A DNA stretch of 64,000 nt from Streptomyces sp. ACA25 (GCF_028200735.1 NZ_JAQKPV010000008.1:124001-188000), one strand, 5' to 3'; shown: positions 1-8,609, counted from the stretch's first letter. Notes: generated by a model not told the origin, from the sequence alone. Made by a program: numbers and translations.

Positions 1-121
1 AACTACACCATTCCACCGGTTGCCGCCGGTGTGCCCGGTCGCGTTGATCCCCTGCCGGACGAGGGGTAGAGTGCCCGGCGTTCGTGTGATCCGGCTCGAG
101 GAATGTGGGGAGGTGAGGTTG

Positions 122-190
122 ATGACCGCGCCCAAGGCCACTGCTGTGCGCTTCCCCCGGACTCTCCTCACGTCCCGGGCTGTGGCCTGA
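122..190 (+). CDS. possible 22-aa small ORF
   Basis: An ATG preceded by a strong GGGGAGGTGAGGTTG ribosome-binding region opens a 22-codon frame that ends at TGA 188-190, about 90 bases before the likely acetyltransferase start. The peptide is basic, with no membrane segment or recognisable motif. The good Shine-Dalgarno match is the only support. It could be a leader peptide for the acetyltransferase or chance. Confidence 0.25.
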   Translation: MTAPKATAVRFPRTLLTSRAVA

Positions 191-278
191 CCTCTCCACC
201 GGATACGCCCTCGCTGGAAGCGTGAGCTCGCGGGGCACCACCCACACGAACCCCTCAGGAAACGGATCTTCATCCATC

Positions 279-788
279 GTGAGCATCAACTGGATCACGC
301 GCGCTGAGACCAGCGCCGACATCCCCGCCATTCGCGACATCGTCCTCGCCGCGTTCGACACTCCGCTGGAGGCCGACCTCGTCGACGCCCTGCGCGCCGA
401 CCCCGCGTGGATCGGCGGACTGTCCATCGTCGCCACCGACCGGGACGGGAAGCCCGCCGGGCACGCGCTGCTGACCCGCTGCCACATCGACGACACCCCG
501 GCCCTGTGCCTGGCGCCCGTCGCCGTCCGGCCCGAAACCCAGCGGGCCGGCGTCGGCTCCGCGGCGATCCGCGCCTCGTTGCGGGCCGCGAAGGAGCTGG
601 GCGAGCACTTCGTCACCGTCCTCGGGCACCCGTCGTACTACCCGAGGTTCGGCTTCACCCGCGCTTCCGCGTACGGCATCGGACTCAGCATCGACGTCCC
701 GGACGAGGCCATGATGGCCCTCACCCTCGACGCCGCTCACCCGCTGCCCGGCGGCACCGTGCACTACGCCGCACCATTCGGCATCTGA
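279..788 (+). CDS. GNAT-family N-acetyltransferase (YhbS-like)
   Basis: This is a predicted cytosolic acetyl-CoA-dependent N-acetyltransferase; its substrate cannot be read from the sequence. The middle of the protein carries the GNAT acetyl-CoA loop: LAPVAVRPETQRAGVGSA, with the Q/R-x-x-G-x-G/A pattern, preceded by a conserved beta strand. It is followed by VTVLGHPSYYPRFGF, typical of the YhbS/COG3153 branch, whose members end in a small mixed beta domain. GTG 279 begins just before the first conserved residues; an upstream in-frame GTG at 222 would add 19 low-complexity residues and is less likely. The gene stands alone and ends just before a long perfect hairpin (796-835). Confidence is high for the fold and low for the substrate. 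Confidence 0.85.
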   Translation: MSINWITRAETSADIPAIRDIVLAAFDTPLEADLVDALRADPAWIGGLSIVATDRDGKPAGHALLTRCHIDDTPALCLAPVAVRPETQRAGVGSAAIRASLRAAKELGEHFVTVLGHPSYYPRFGFTRASAYGIGLSIDVPDEAMMALTLDAAHPLPGGTVHYAAPFGI

Positions 789-795
789 GCGACTG

Positions 796-835
796 CCGCC
801 GTGCCGGGGCCCGCCGCTGGGCCCCGGCACGGCGG
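796..835. terminator. bidirectional hairpin terminator
   Basis: A perfect 17-bp inverted repeat (CCGCCGTGCCGGGGCCC and its complement) with a 6-base loop lies between the convergent acetyltransferase and dehydrogenase genes. There is no long U tract, as is common in Streptomyces. It should stop transcription from both sides. Confidence 0.75.
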
Positions 836-878
836 TTCCCGGCAGCTTCCACCGGAATCACGCCGTCCGGCTGCCGGG

Positions 879-1745
879 TCACCTGATGCTCTCGATGATG
901 CGGGCGAAGCCTTCCGCTCCGTGGCCCGCGTCGATCTGGCGCTGGATGAGCCGCTGCACCATGGCGACCACCTCGGTGCTGACGCCCTGGTCGGAGCTGG
1001 CGGCCAGAAGGTCACTGAGGTTGGAGAACGCGAGGCTCTGCTGCCCCTCGACGGTGTAGTCCCCGCCGTCGATGACCGCGGCGTACTCCGGCAGGGCCCC
1101 GGTCATGGCGGTCAGCCACGGCACTGCCAGAGCCGCGAACTCACCCGCCGTCACACCCTCCGGCGCGACCATGGCGGCACCGTGCATGAAGCCGGCGAAC
1201 ATGACGTACATGCCGGCGAGGAGGGCAAGGTCGTAGAGGGACGCCAGTCCGGCGTCCTCACCGAAGTAGGTACTGGTTCCCCACAGGTCGAGCAGCGGCT
1301 TGTGCTGATGGAACACATCGGCCGATCCGCTGTAGAGGATCGACGACCCGGGCCCACCGATCATCGCTGGCTCGGCCATGATGCCGCCGTCCAGATACGC
1401 GGCGCCGGCCCGGGCGGCCCAGGCCGCGGACTCCCGTGACTGAGCCGGCGTCGTCGTGGTCACGTTGACCAGGGTGCGGCCGGCCAGCTCGGGGGAGAGC
1501 GGATCGAGCACCTCATGGACCGAGGCGTGGTCCAGCAGGCAGACGATCACCAATTGGCCGGCCCGTACCGCGTCGCCGGCCGTGGCGGCGGCCACCGCTC
1601 CCTGCGCCACGAGTGCTTCTGCCTTCCCCGGCGAGCGGTTCCAGACGGTCGTCGGGTATCCGGCCTTCACCAGGGCACCCGCAAGGGCACTCCCCATCGC
1701 CCCCAGCCCGAGGACACTCACCTGGACGCTGTTGTCGGCTGTCAT
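879..1745 (-). CDS. NAD(P)-binding 6-phosphogluconate/beta-hydroxyacid dehydrogenase, imine-reductase-like
   Basis: This 288-aa oxidoreductase has an N-terminal Rossmann fold (VSVLGLGAMGSALAGALVKAG, residues about 9-29, followed by VWNRSPGKAE, whose R suggests NADPH preference) and an all-helical C-terminal half. The overall pattern, including the middle GGIMAEPAMIGGPGSSILYSG and the long C-terminal helices, resembles actinobacterial imine reductases rather than classic 3-hydroxyisobutyrate dehydrogenase, where a catalytic Lys would be expected. It would be cytosolic and reduce a small imine or keto substrate. The start has a good GGGAG site. It is transcribed away from an HxlR regulator across a 119-base gap, so it is probably that regulator's target. 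Substrate unknown. Confidence 0.8.
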   Translation of the reverse strand: MTADNSVQVSVLGLGAMGSALAGALVKAGYPTTVWNRSPGKAEALVAQGAVAAATAGDAVRAGQLVIVCLLDHASVHEVLDPLSPELAGRTLVNVTTTTPAQSRESAAWAARAGAAYLDGGIMAEPAMIGGPGSSILYSGSADVFHQHKPLLDLWGTSTYFGEDAGLASLYDLALLAGMYVMFAGFMHGAAMVAPEGVTAGEFAALAVPWLTAMTGALPEYAAVIDGGDYTVEGQQSLAFSNLSDLLAASSDQGVSTEVVAMVQRLIQRQIDAGHGAEGFARIIESIR

Positions 1746-1864
1746 TCGGGGGCTCCCTCAGTTGTTGGTCGGTCGGCTCAATCCTCTCCGGGGCCAGTAG
1801 AGTTGACCAGTACGGACTTAATAGTCAGGTACGCACTTGCGGGTAAGTACGCTCTGGGGGGCGG
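1746..1864. promoter_or_regulatory. divergent promoter/operator region between dehydrogenase and HxlR regulator
   Basis: This 119-base gap must hold both divergent promoters. It is more AT-rich than the flanking genes in its middle part. GACT-TAAT-AGTC (1815-1826) is a small perfect palindrome, and a looser repeat with ACTT/AAGT arms follows at about 1832-1852. Either could be an HxlR-type operator. The assignment is by position and symmetry only. Confidence 0.5.
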
Positions 1865-2245
1865 ATGGCGACATCAGGACGACGCGGTCCCTATTTCTGC
1901 GGAATCGACGCGGCGATGGACGTGGTCGCCGGCAAGTGGAAGTCGCTGATCCTGTGGGAGCTGGACCACCACGGGACCCGCCGGTTCGCCGAACTGCGCC
2001 GCGGTCTGCCGGGCGTCAGCGAGAAGATGCTGATCCAGCACCTCCGGGAGATGGAAGAAGACGGGCTCGTGCACCGCGAGGTGTACCCGGTGGTGCCGCC
2101 GAAGGTCGAGTACTCCCTCACGGAGCACGGCGCCTCGCTCAACGTGGCCCTGGCCTCATTGGGGGACTGGGGCACCGAACGCATACGGCGGATCGGGGCC
2201 GACAAGATTTCCGTGGACGACGTTGCCGTAACAGTGCCGCGGTAG
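1865..2245 (+). CDS. HxlR-family winged-helix transcriptional regulator
   Basis: This 126-aa DNA-binding protein is nearly all one MarR-like winged helix. It has the hallmark HxlR pattern: a Cys near the N-terminus (FCGID), then VVAGKWKSLILWEL, RRFAELRRGLPGVSEKMLIQHLREMEEDGLV and the wing segment VEYSLTEHG. HxlR proteins bind DNA as dimers and often control a divergently transcribed redox or detoxification gene, sometimes through the N-terminal Cys. Here the divergent neighbour is the imine-reductase-like gene. The ATG has a G-rich site (GGGGGGCGG) directly upstream. The effector cannot be predicted. Confidence 0.9.
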   Translation: MATSGRRGPYFCGIDAAMDVVAGKWKSLILWELDHHGTRRFAELRRGLPGVSEKMLIQHLREMEEDGLVHREVYPVVPPKVEYSLTEHGASLNVALASLGDWGTERIRRIGADKISVDDVAVTVPR

Positions 2246-2400
2246 CGCAGCGGACGGGCTCGAATCCAGCTCTTTTCCGGGACCCGCGCCGACCGATCCG
2301 GTGCAGGGCGAGCTCGGACGAACCCCGCCGGCACGACGGATGCCCGCCGGACACCGGGGCTGGGCCGGGATGACCGTGACCCGGCACAGCCCTGGTGTCG

Positions 2401-3321
2401 TCAGCTGCGGGCCTGAGGGGCCTTGTCCAGCGCATGCAGCAGGCCATGCGGCAGGTAGCCGGACCTGAGGTGCAACTGCCAGCCATGCACCTGGACGGCC
2501 AGCGCCGCCGGTGCGAGCGCACCCAGCGGCAACAGGCTCCGGGGTGCCGCATCGGCCGACGCGCCCTCGCGGTGCTGCACGAGTCGACCGGCCAGCGCCT
2601 GCTCGAAAGCCGGCTGGTCGTCCTCCAGGAGCACCCGGAGCAGCAGTTGGTCGGGGGTCAGTGCGCTGAGGGCGTCCAGGCACCGGGCTGCCTCCCGCCG
2701 TTCGTCGCCGTCCGGCTTGCGCACCGTCACCACGGGCCAGTCGCGCGGCAGGTGACCGGGTGACGGTGTCAGGTAGCGGCACAGCACGTCCATCTCCACC
2801 AGCTCCGCCGGATCCGAGACGGACGTGAGACGTGAGTACGGCAGGCCCTTGTGGATGGCGGGCGCGTAGTCCTTCCGCATCACCAGACCGATCGCCCGCT
2901 TCCACTCCCCGAGTACACCGCTGACGACGCACAGCCTGAACGCGTCCACCCACGTCCGCGCGGTCGGCGCAAGATCCACCGCGTCCGTGAGATCCATGTC
3001 TTCGCTGGTGAGCTCTTCGTCGATCAGAGGGAAGGGAACGCCGAAGTCACCACCGGGGAAGCAGCCGATGGTCAGCACCCCCAGCGCGCACTCTGCCGCG
3101 GTCCGCAGGGCAAGCTGCTCGGAAGCACCGCTGAGGGTCGGGTCCTGCGTGGAGCAGGCAGCCACGTGATCGACGAGATCGTCGGCGAGTATCAGAAGTT
3201 CGTTGAGTAACCCGTCGCCGTAGCGCACCCCGTGCCATTGAGCGAACGAGCGACTCCAGATGTCCTCCAGGGCGCGGGCGATCCGATGTTCTTCGACGCG
3301 GTGACACGTCACTTCATGCAC
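2401..3321 (-). CDS. Imm49-family immunity protein
   Basis: This 306-aa soluble protein matches the pattern I know for Streptomyces immunity-49 proteins: an N-terminal HxVxExRIAxALEDI helix, the stretch TAAECALGVLTIGCFPGGDF, then a region rich in DPAELVEMDVLC and LTPDQLLLRVLLEDDQPAFEQAL, ending in LAVQVHGWQLHLRSGYLP. Imm49 proteins were defined as polymorphic-toxin immunity proteins, but in Streptomyces they are abundant and often orphan. No toxin, secretion gene or related neighbour is visible within 10 kb, so immunity in the strict sense is not supported by context. It is followed on the same strand, after 158 bases, by nothing obviously co-transcribed. Family call good, role uncertain. Confidence 0.75.
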   Translation of the reverse strand: MHEVTCHRVEEHRIARALEDIWSRSFAQWHGVRYGDGLLNELLILADDLVDHVAACSTQDPTLSGASEQLALRTAAECALGVLTIGCFPGGDFGVPFPLIDEELTSEDMDLTDAVDLAPTARTWVDAFRLCVVSGVLGEWKRAIGLVMRKDYAPAIHKGLPYSRLTSVSDPAELVEMDVLCRYLTPSPGHLPRDWPVVTVRKPDGDERREAARCLDALSALTPDQLLLRVLLEDDQPAFEQALAGRLVQHREGASADAAPRSLLPLGALAPAALAVQVHGWQLHLRSGYLPHGLLHALDKAPQARS

Positions 3322-3479
3322 AGGGGTGTCCTTTCCTGGTCATACCGTGGGCGGCGGCGTCCTACGGACGTCTCCATGAGAAGCCCGCGACATTCTCCGG
3401 GATCGTTTCCGATCGGATACGGCATCTCGTCCGGCACTACGGCCGTTCGGTGGGAACAGGTGCCGCGGCCGCCGGGGTG

Positions 3480-3851
3480 TCAGCCCGGTTCCCGGCCGCC
3501 GGCCGCTCCGGGAGGGGCCGGGAAGCGCAGCTCGTTGCGGTCGATCTTGGCCGCGAGCGCGCGGGCCGGGTCGACGTCCAGCACGGTGCACAGTTGCAGC
3601 AGGTAGGCGAGGACGTCGGCGATCTCGTCCTCCACCCGGCTCGCGCTGTCCGCCTCGCGCATCACCGCCCGGGACTGCTCGGGAGTCATCCACTGGAAGA
3701 TCTCCAGCAGTTCCCCCGCTTCCACGGTGAGCGCGGCGGTCAGGTTCTTCGGCGTGTGGAACGGTTCCCAGCCGCGCGCCGCGGCGAAGCCGGCGAGGCG
3801 GCGTTGCAGCGCCTCCAGGGTGTGGGCGGACGTGCCCTCGGGGTCGGTCAT
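3480..3851 (-). CDS. MazG-like nucleotide pyrophosphohydrolase
   Basis: This 123-aa all-alpha NTP pyrophosphatase is of the small MazG/dCTPase (XTP3TPA-like) class, which hydrolyses non-canonical or excess (d)NTPs to the monophosphate. The metal-binding signature is complete: LTVEAGELLEIFQW (E-x-x-E) in the first helix pair and VEDEIADVLAYLLQLC (E-x-x-D) in the second. The N-terminal RGWEPFHTPKNLTAAL is typical of this class. The start ATG 3851 gives the usual family length of 110-125 residues; an upstream in-frame extension to 4145 is arginine/proline-rich shadow sequence and was excluded. It is a cytosolic housekeeping-type gene with no clear partner here. Confidence 0.9.
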   Translation of the reverse strand: MTDPEGTSAHTLEALQRRLAGFAAARGWEPFHTPKNLTAALTVEAGELLEIFQWMTPEQSRAVMREADSASRVEDEIADVLAYLLQLCTVLDVDPARALAAKIDRNELRFPAPPGAAGGREPG

Positions 3852-3955
3852 TGCAGCAGGTCTACCACGGCCGCCGGCCACGGGCGTGTCGGCCCGAACC
3901 CGGGCCCGGTAGCAGTGGCCCCGGCCCGGCGGTGGGCGCGGGCCCGGCCGGGCGG

Positions 3956-4684
3956 TCAGCCGTGTGCTTCGCCCCGCCCGGACCGAGCGAGGCGGAAGCC
4001 GAGGTCGTCGATGCGGAGGGTCGGGTGGCTCTTGCGGCGGCATGACGCCCGGCAGGCCCGGGGCGGGTCGTAGGCGCCCCCGCCACGGAACACCCGGTAG
4101 GGGCCGTAGACCCTGGGGTCGTAGAGGTCCCAGCACCACTCCCACACGTTGCCGATCATGTCGTGGAAGCCCCAGGCATTCGGCTCCCGGGTCGCGACAT
4201 CGTGCACCTGCTCACCGGAGTTCCCCCGGTACCAGGCGATCTCCTCCAGCTCCCCGTGGCGCACGTCCGGGCTCCCTGCCCGGCAGGCGTACTCCCACTC
4301 CGCCTCGGACGGGAGGCGGTAGCCGTCGGCCTCCCAGTCGCAGACCACGCCCTCCGCGTCGGGGTTGTCGCCCCCCGCGTAGCAGGGGGCGAGACCCATG
4401 GCCTCCGACAGCAGATTGCAGAACCGGACGGCATCCTTCCAGGACACCTCGGTCACCGGTGTCCGCGGCCCGGCCGTGCTCACGGGGGCCTCTCGCCAGA
4501 CGGCGGTATACAGCTCGCGGGTCACCGGGTGCGGCGCCAGGCGGAAGGACCCGACCTCGGCCTTCCAGTCCGTCCTCGTCCCCTCGTCCCGCAGGACGAT
4601 CTCCCCGGCCGGCACGCCGATCAGGGACCCGGCGGCACGCAGGCCCAGCGTTGCTTCGCGGCTCCTCGCGGCCTCGCGCGTCAT
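3956..4684 (-). CDS. SUMF1/formylglycine-generating-enzyme-domain protein
   Basis: The protein consists of one C-type-lectin-like SUMF1 domain: PVTEVSWKDAVRFCNLLSEAMGL, then YRLPSEAEWEYACRAG, NAWGFHDMIGNVWEWCWDLYDP and a terminal FRGGGAYDPPRACRASCRR...LGFRLAR. True formylglycine-generating enzymes carry two copper-binding catalytic cysteines near the C-terminus. The two Cys here (ACRASC) are close but not in the canonical arrangement, so this is more likely one of the many non-FGE SUMF1 proteins with unknown activity. No sulfatase or maturation partner is nearby. ATG 4684 was chosen because AAGGAG lies 9 bases upstream; ATG 4711 is the alternative. Length is about 242 aa. Confidence 0.8.
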   Translation of the reverse strand: MTREAARSREATLGLRAAGSLIGVPAGEIVLRDEGTRTDWKAEVGSFRLAPHPVTRELYTAVWREAPVSTAGPRTPVTEVSWKDAVRFCNLLSEAMGLAPCYAGGDNPDAEGVVCDWEADGYRLPSEAEWEYACRAGSPDVRHGELEEIAWYRGNSGEQVHDVATREPNAWGFHDMIGNVWEWCWDLYDPRVYGPYRVFRGGGAYDPPRACRASCRRKSHPTLRIDDLGFRLARSGRGEAHG

Positions 4685-4863
4685 GCGGTGATACTCCTTG
4701 CTCCGGCTCAAGACGTTCTGGACGCTCGGATCGATACGTGGGGGCGGGTCCAGGTCGGCACGATACGAACCGCCAAGTCACGCGTCCGCCGAGGCAATGG
4801 ACCCACCTCGCCACCTCGTCACCGCGCCCGAGCACGGCGGAAGGGGCAGCACCACGGACACGG

Positions 4864-5064
4864 TCAGCTCGGCCGCTCCCGCCCGACGCCAGCGACAAAC
4901 CCGGCCCACGTGACGCTTGAGAAGGCGAGCTGTGGGCCGCCGCGCTTCTTCGAGTCGCGTACACGGATCGCCGCTCCGTCGGCGGCGACCTCCACGCAGG
5001 CACCGCCTTCTCCACTGCTGTAGCTGCTCTTCAACCACTGGAGCTGCGCGTGCTCGTACTTCAT
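4864..5064 (-). CDS. DUF397 small protein
   Basis: This 66-aa protein is of the actinobacterial DUF397 family: QWLKSSYSSGEGGACVEVA at the N-terminus, then the conserved VRDSKKRGGPQLAFSSVTWAGFVAG. DUF397 proteins are nearly always encoded just after an XRE regulator with a DUF5753 domain, as here, and the pairs behave like regulator/antagonist modules in developmental or antibiotic control. It overlaps the upstream regulator frame by 4 bases, so it was translationally coupled. That regulator is frameshifted, so the partner may no longer be made. Confidence 0.9.
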   Translation of the reverse strand: MKYEHAQLQWLKSSYSSGEGGACVEVAADGAAIRVRDSKKRGGPQLAFSSVTWAGFVAGVGRERPS

Positions 5065-5913
5065 CGTTCCCCCAGCATCGTGTCGATCAATGCCCCGCTC
5101 TCACCAAGAGTGAGGGCCCGGGCTCTGAGGCTGCCGTAGCGTGCCGCCAGGATTCGCACCTCGTCGGGATCGGTGATCAGGCGGCTGACGTGATGCACCT
5201 CAAGATACGCCAACTGTTGCCGCCCCTTGGGAGTCAGCATGATGAAGGGCCCACCCAGACCTGGGTGTTCGGTGCGATCCATCGACAGCACCTGGAGCGC
5301 GACATTGCGTAGATGACTGAATCCGAGCAGTGCCTCCAATTGTTTGTCCCACCCTCCGAGGGGGCGCCGCAATACCGATTCCTCGATGGTCAACGTGACG
5401 AACGGTGCGGGCCAACGTTCGAGCAACCGCTGCCGGTCCAGACGGGCCGCCACTCTCTGTTCGACGGTCTCCTCGTCCAGCAGTGGTTGCCCCGCGCTGA
5501 AAACCGCACGTGCGTGCACCTCGGTCTGGAGCAGACCGGGAAGGGCAAGGCAGCTGTAGTCATGCAGTTCCACGGCCTGGGCCTCCAGCGCAGCCCAGTC
5601 CCGGAACCACTCCGGATGCCTCACCCGTCTGCGTTCTTTGCCTCTTCCACATCCTCAGCCGCGACCGCGAGCAGTACCCCGTAATCCCGCAGTTCGTCGG
5701 CGACCTTCAGAAACTCCGGCTGCGGGGTCCGCCGCCCGCACTCCATCGACGAGATCTGTTCCATGCTGTATCCGACCCGCCCGCCCACTCCTTCTGGCTC
5801 AGGCCGGCCCGCTCCCGTACGGTCCTGATCTGTCGGCCGAGGGCGCGGAACAGATCCGCAGCCTCCTCCGAGCCCGCCGGGTCCTCTGCGCTCCACTCCG
5901 GTCGTGTTGACAT
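5061..5913 (-). pseudogene. XRE helix-turn-helix regulator with DUF5753, broken by two frameshifts
   Basis: Read through its three frames, this encodes a typical Streptomyces XRE-DUF5753 regulator. MSTRPEWSAEDP...GLSQKEW (start 5913) is in one frame; RVGYSMEQISSMECGRRTPQPEFLKVADEL continues in a second; RHPEWFRDWAALEAQAVEL and the rest of DUF5753 lie in a third. The first break is in a G-rich run near 5785 and the second in the GCAAAGAACGC stretch near 5635. Each fits loss of one base. The C-terminal part (5061-5624) remains open from a GTG and could be expressed as a DUF5753 fragment without the DNA-binding domain. Sequencing error in homopolymer-like runs is possible, but two independent events make real decay more likely. 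Confidence 0.75.
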
Positions 5914-6377
5914 CCCGTACCACCGCTCCGTCAGTCCGTGCCCGTACTCATCCCGTCTCCGACCTGGCAACCCGCCAAGGACCGCTCACGTCACGGCCGG
6001 ACACCCGGACAACACCGCCCCGCACCCGGGCAGAAGTCCCCCGACAGCAACACTCACCCTGTGCAACAATTACGTCGCTACTGGTTATGAGTGCCCACGC
6101 CTGGCTCAGTGAGGGGAACCAGCAGTCCGGCCCCGCAACTCGTCACCCACCCTTCGAGGAGGTCGCGATCGTCGGCGTCCACTAGCCTGCGCGTTTCACT
6201 TGCTGCGGTGTCCGGATCTTGATCGGAAGCGCGAAAGTGCCCTCTGAACTGGGAAGATGAGGCTTGTCGAAGGTCTCTGTCATCCCAGCGAAACGGTGCA
6301 ACGCATCGCTCACCTGTCCATCTCAGCCGTGGAGAGTACGCCGTGCACCGTGACGGTAGCCCCACGGCTGATGCCGA
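5914..6377. other. gene-poor interval
   Basis: These 464 bases upstream of the broken regulator hold no convincing gene of normal length. The composition is visibly less GC-rich than the flanks in parts (for example around 6050-6100 and 6200-6290). A short minus-strand frame at 6182-6283 is listed separately. Confidence 0.4.
6182..6283 (-). CDS. possible 33-aa small peptide
   Basis: ATG 6283 opens a 33-codon frame ending at TAG 6182, too short for routine gene calling. The peptide is balanced in composition and does not look like random high-GC shadow: it starts MTETFDKPHLPSSEG and continues with FALPIKIRTPQQVKR. No motif I recognise matches a known peptide family, and the upstream ribosome site (GCTGGG) is weak. 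No modifying enzyme is adjacent. This could be a small regulator, a peptide precursor, or a remnant of a longer decayed gene. Confidence 0.3.
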   Translation of the reverse strand: MTETFDKPHLPSSEGTFALPIKIRTPQQVKRAG

Positions 6378-8609
6378 TCATGCCTCTCTCAGGGCGGCGG
6401 CGGTGACGGTTCCCTCGATCCGGGTGACCGGCCCCTGGTAGAGAATCCGGCCACCGTGCCTGCCGGGGCCCGGGCCGAGGTCGATCAGCTGGTCCGCCCG
6501 CCGGATGACGTCGAGGTTGTGCTCGATGACGACCACGGTGTGGCGCTGGTCGAGTAACCGGTCCAGGACGTCGAGCAGGACGCTGATGTCGCGGAGGTGG
6601 AGGCCGGTGGTGGGTTCGTCGAGGACGTAGAGGGCCGGTTCGGCGGCAACGCGCAGTTCTTTCGCCGTCTTGAGGCGCTGGCATTCGCCGCCGGAGAGCG
6701 TCGTGAGCGGCTGGCCGAGGCGGAGGTAGCCGAGTCCGACCCGCTCCAGGTGCTGGAGCGCCTCCCGGATGCGCTTGTCCGGCAGTTGTCCGAGGGCGTC
6801 GGTGACGGTCAGGTCGTCCAGGTCCGCGATGGACAGCCCGTTGACGCGGTGGCGGAGCACCTCCTCGGTGAACCGCCGTCCCTCACAGGTCTCGCAGACG
6901 GTCTCCTGGCCGTCCATGAAGGCCAGATCTGTCCGGATGACGCCCAGCCCATTGCAATCCGGGCAGCCGCCCTCGGAGTTGGCGCTGAACTGGCCGGCGG
7001 GCACGCCACTGTGCCGGGCGAAGAGCTTGCGGACAGCGGGGGCGATTCCGGTGTAGGTGACGGGGGTGGAGCGGCGGTTGGTGCTGACCGGCTTCTGGTC
7101 GATCACCACCGCGTCGTGCTGTGCGACCAGTTCCGCCGCCAGGCTGGACTTGCCCGACCCCGCGACTCCGGTGAGGACGGTCAGCACCCCGGCCGGGATG
7201 TCGACGGTCAGGTTCCTGAGGTTGTTGCGGGTGGCGTCGGCCACGGTGATCGTGCCGCTGGCCGTCCGCGGGCTGGTGGTGACCGGTGTGCGCCGGTCCA
7301 GGGCGGTGGATGTCGCTGTCCTTGCCGCGCGCAGCTCTTCGAAGGTGCCCTGGAAGACGAGTTGTCCGCCGTCGGCACCCGCGTCGGGACCGATCTCGAT
7401 GATCTGGTCGGCGATCGCCATGATGGCGGGGTCGTGCTCGACGACGAGGACGGTGTTGCCCTTGTCGCGCAGTTGCCGCAGCAGGCCGGCCATCGAGTCG
7501 ATGTCGTGCGGGTGGAGGCCGACGGTGGGCTCGTCGAAGACATAGAGCAACTCGATGAGGCTGCTGCCGAGATGCTTGACGGTCTTGATGCGCTGCGATT
7601 CCCCGCCGGAGAGGCTGGTGGTGGCTCGGCCCAGGTGAAGGTATCCGAGCCCGATGGTGTCCATGGCCCGCAGCCGGTCCCCCAGGGCGGCTGCGACCGG
7701 GGCGACGGTGGGGTCGGTCACCTGCTGGAGGAGGCCGGTGAGTTCGGTGATCTCCATCCGGGCCATCCCGCCGATGGTGTGCCCCAGGACGGTCGCGGTG
7801 CGGCCCGCCTCGTTGAGGCGGTCGCCGAGACAGTCGGGGCACGTCTCGGAACGGGTGAACCGGGCGATGATCTCGCGCTTGCGGTCGGAGAGGTTGTCGG
7901 TGGTGCGCAGGTGGATCCGCTCGAACCGCTCCACGATGCCCTCGTAATCCTTCGGGGTCTTCGTTCCCAGGCGTGCGGCGTGCTCACCGCCGTGGAGCAG
8001 GGCCTGGCGCTCGTCCGCTGTCCATTCGCGCAGCGGAGTGCCGGCGTCGAAAGCGCCGATGTCGGCGTACTGGGCGTACCAGTAGCCACCGTCGCCGAAC
8101 CCGGGCAGCCGGATCGCCCCCTGGGCGAGGGACTTGTCCAGGTCCAGGAACCGGTCGACGGCACTGACCACGACCTCGCCGATCCCCGAGCAGGTCAGGC
8201 ACATGCCGGTGGGGTCGTTGAACGAGAAGCGGTTCGATTCCCCCACGTGCGGCGAGCTGATGCGGGAGAACAGCAGCCGCAGATAGGTCCAGGTATCCGT
8301 GACCGTGCCCACCGTGGACCGGGCGTTTCCACCCATCCTGCGCTGGTCGATCACCACCACCGGCGAGAGCCCTGCGATGCCCTCGGTCTCGGGGCGTGTC
8401 CACTTGGGCAGCCGGTTCCGCACGAACGGCGGGTAGGTCTCGTTGAGCTGGTGGCCCGCTTCCGCCGCGATCGTGTCGAACACCAGGGACGACTTGCCCG
8501 ACCCGGACACACCGACGAACACGACCAGCCGGCCGCGCGGGATGTCCACGTCCAGTCGCTTGAGGTTGTTGGTTCGCGCGCCCCGGATGCGAATCGTGTG
8601 TTCTGGCAT
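6378..8609 (-). CDS. UvrA-like ABC ATPase (DrrC/excinuclease-A-like)
   Basis: This is a duplicated ABC ATPase of the UvrA family, about 743 aa against about 950 for true UvrA. Each half has a Walker A (GVSGSGKSS near residue 33; GVAGSGKSS in the second half), zinc-type CxxC pairs (CLTCSGIG, CPDCLGDR, CPDCNGLG, CETCEGRR), an ABC signature (LSGGESQR and LSGGECQR) and a Walker B ending in DEPT. Short UvrA paralogues of this kind, exemplified by DrrC of the daunorubicin cluster, bind DNA and confer resistance to intercalating drugs. No antibiotic cluster adjoins it, so self-resistance is inference; damage repair is an alternative. ATG 8609 gives the family-like N-terminus PEHTIRIRGARTNNLK; GTG 8636 would add nine residues. 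Confidence 0.85.
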   Translation of the reverse strand: MPEHTIRIRGARTNNLKRLDVDIPRGRLVVFVGVSGSGKSSLVFDTIAAEAGHQLNETYPPFVRNRLPKWTRPETEGIAGLSPVVVIDQRRMGGNARSTVGTVTDTWTYLRLLFSRISSPHVGESNRFSFNDPTGMCLTCSGIGEVVVSAVDRFLDLDKSLAQGAIRLPGFGDGGYWYAQYADIGAFDAGTPLREWTADERQALLHGGEHAARLGTKTPKDYEGIVERFERIHLRTTDNLSDRKREIIARFTRSETCPDCLGDRLNEAGRTATVLGHTIGGMARMEITELTGLLQQVTDPTVAPVAAALGDRLRAMDTIGLGYLHLGRATTSLSGGESQRIKTVKHLGSSLIELLYVFDEPTVGLHPHDIDSMAGLLRQLRDKGNTVLVVEHDPAIMAIADQIIEIGPDAGADGGQLVFQGTFEELRAARTATSTALDRRTPVTTSPRTASGTITVADATRNNLRNLTVDIPAGVLTVLTGVAGSGKSSLAAELVAQHDAVVIDQKPVSTNRRSTPVTYTGIAPAVRKLFARHSGVPAGQFSANSEGGCPDCNGLGVIRTDLAFMDGQETVCETCEGRRFTEEVLRHRVNGLSIADLDDLTVTDALGQLPDKRIREALQHLERVGLGYLRLGQPLTTLSGGECQRLKTAKELRVAAEPALYVLDEPTTGLHLRDISVLLDVLDRLLDQRHTVVVIEHNLDVIRRADQLIDLGPGPGRHGGRILYQGPVTRIEGTVTAAALREA

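Noticed and set aside
3956-4684. True formylglycine-generating enzyme
   Set aside because: The two catalytic Cys are not in the canonical spacing and no sulfatase is nearby.
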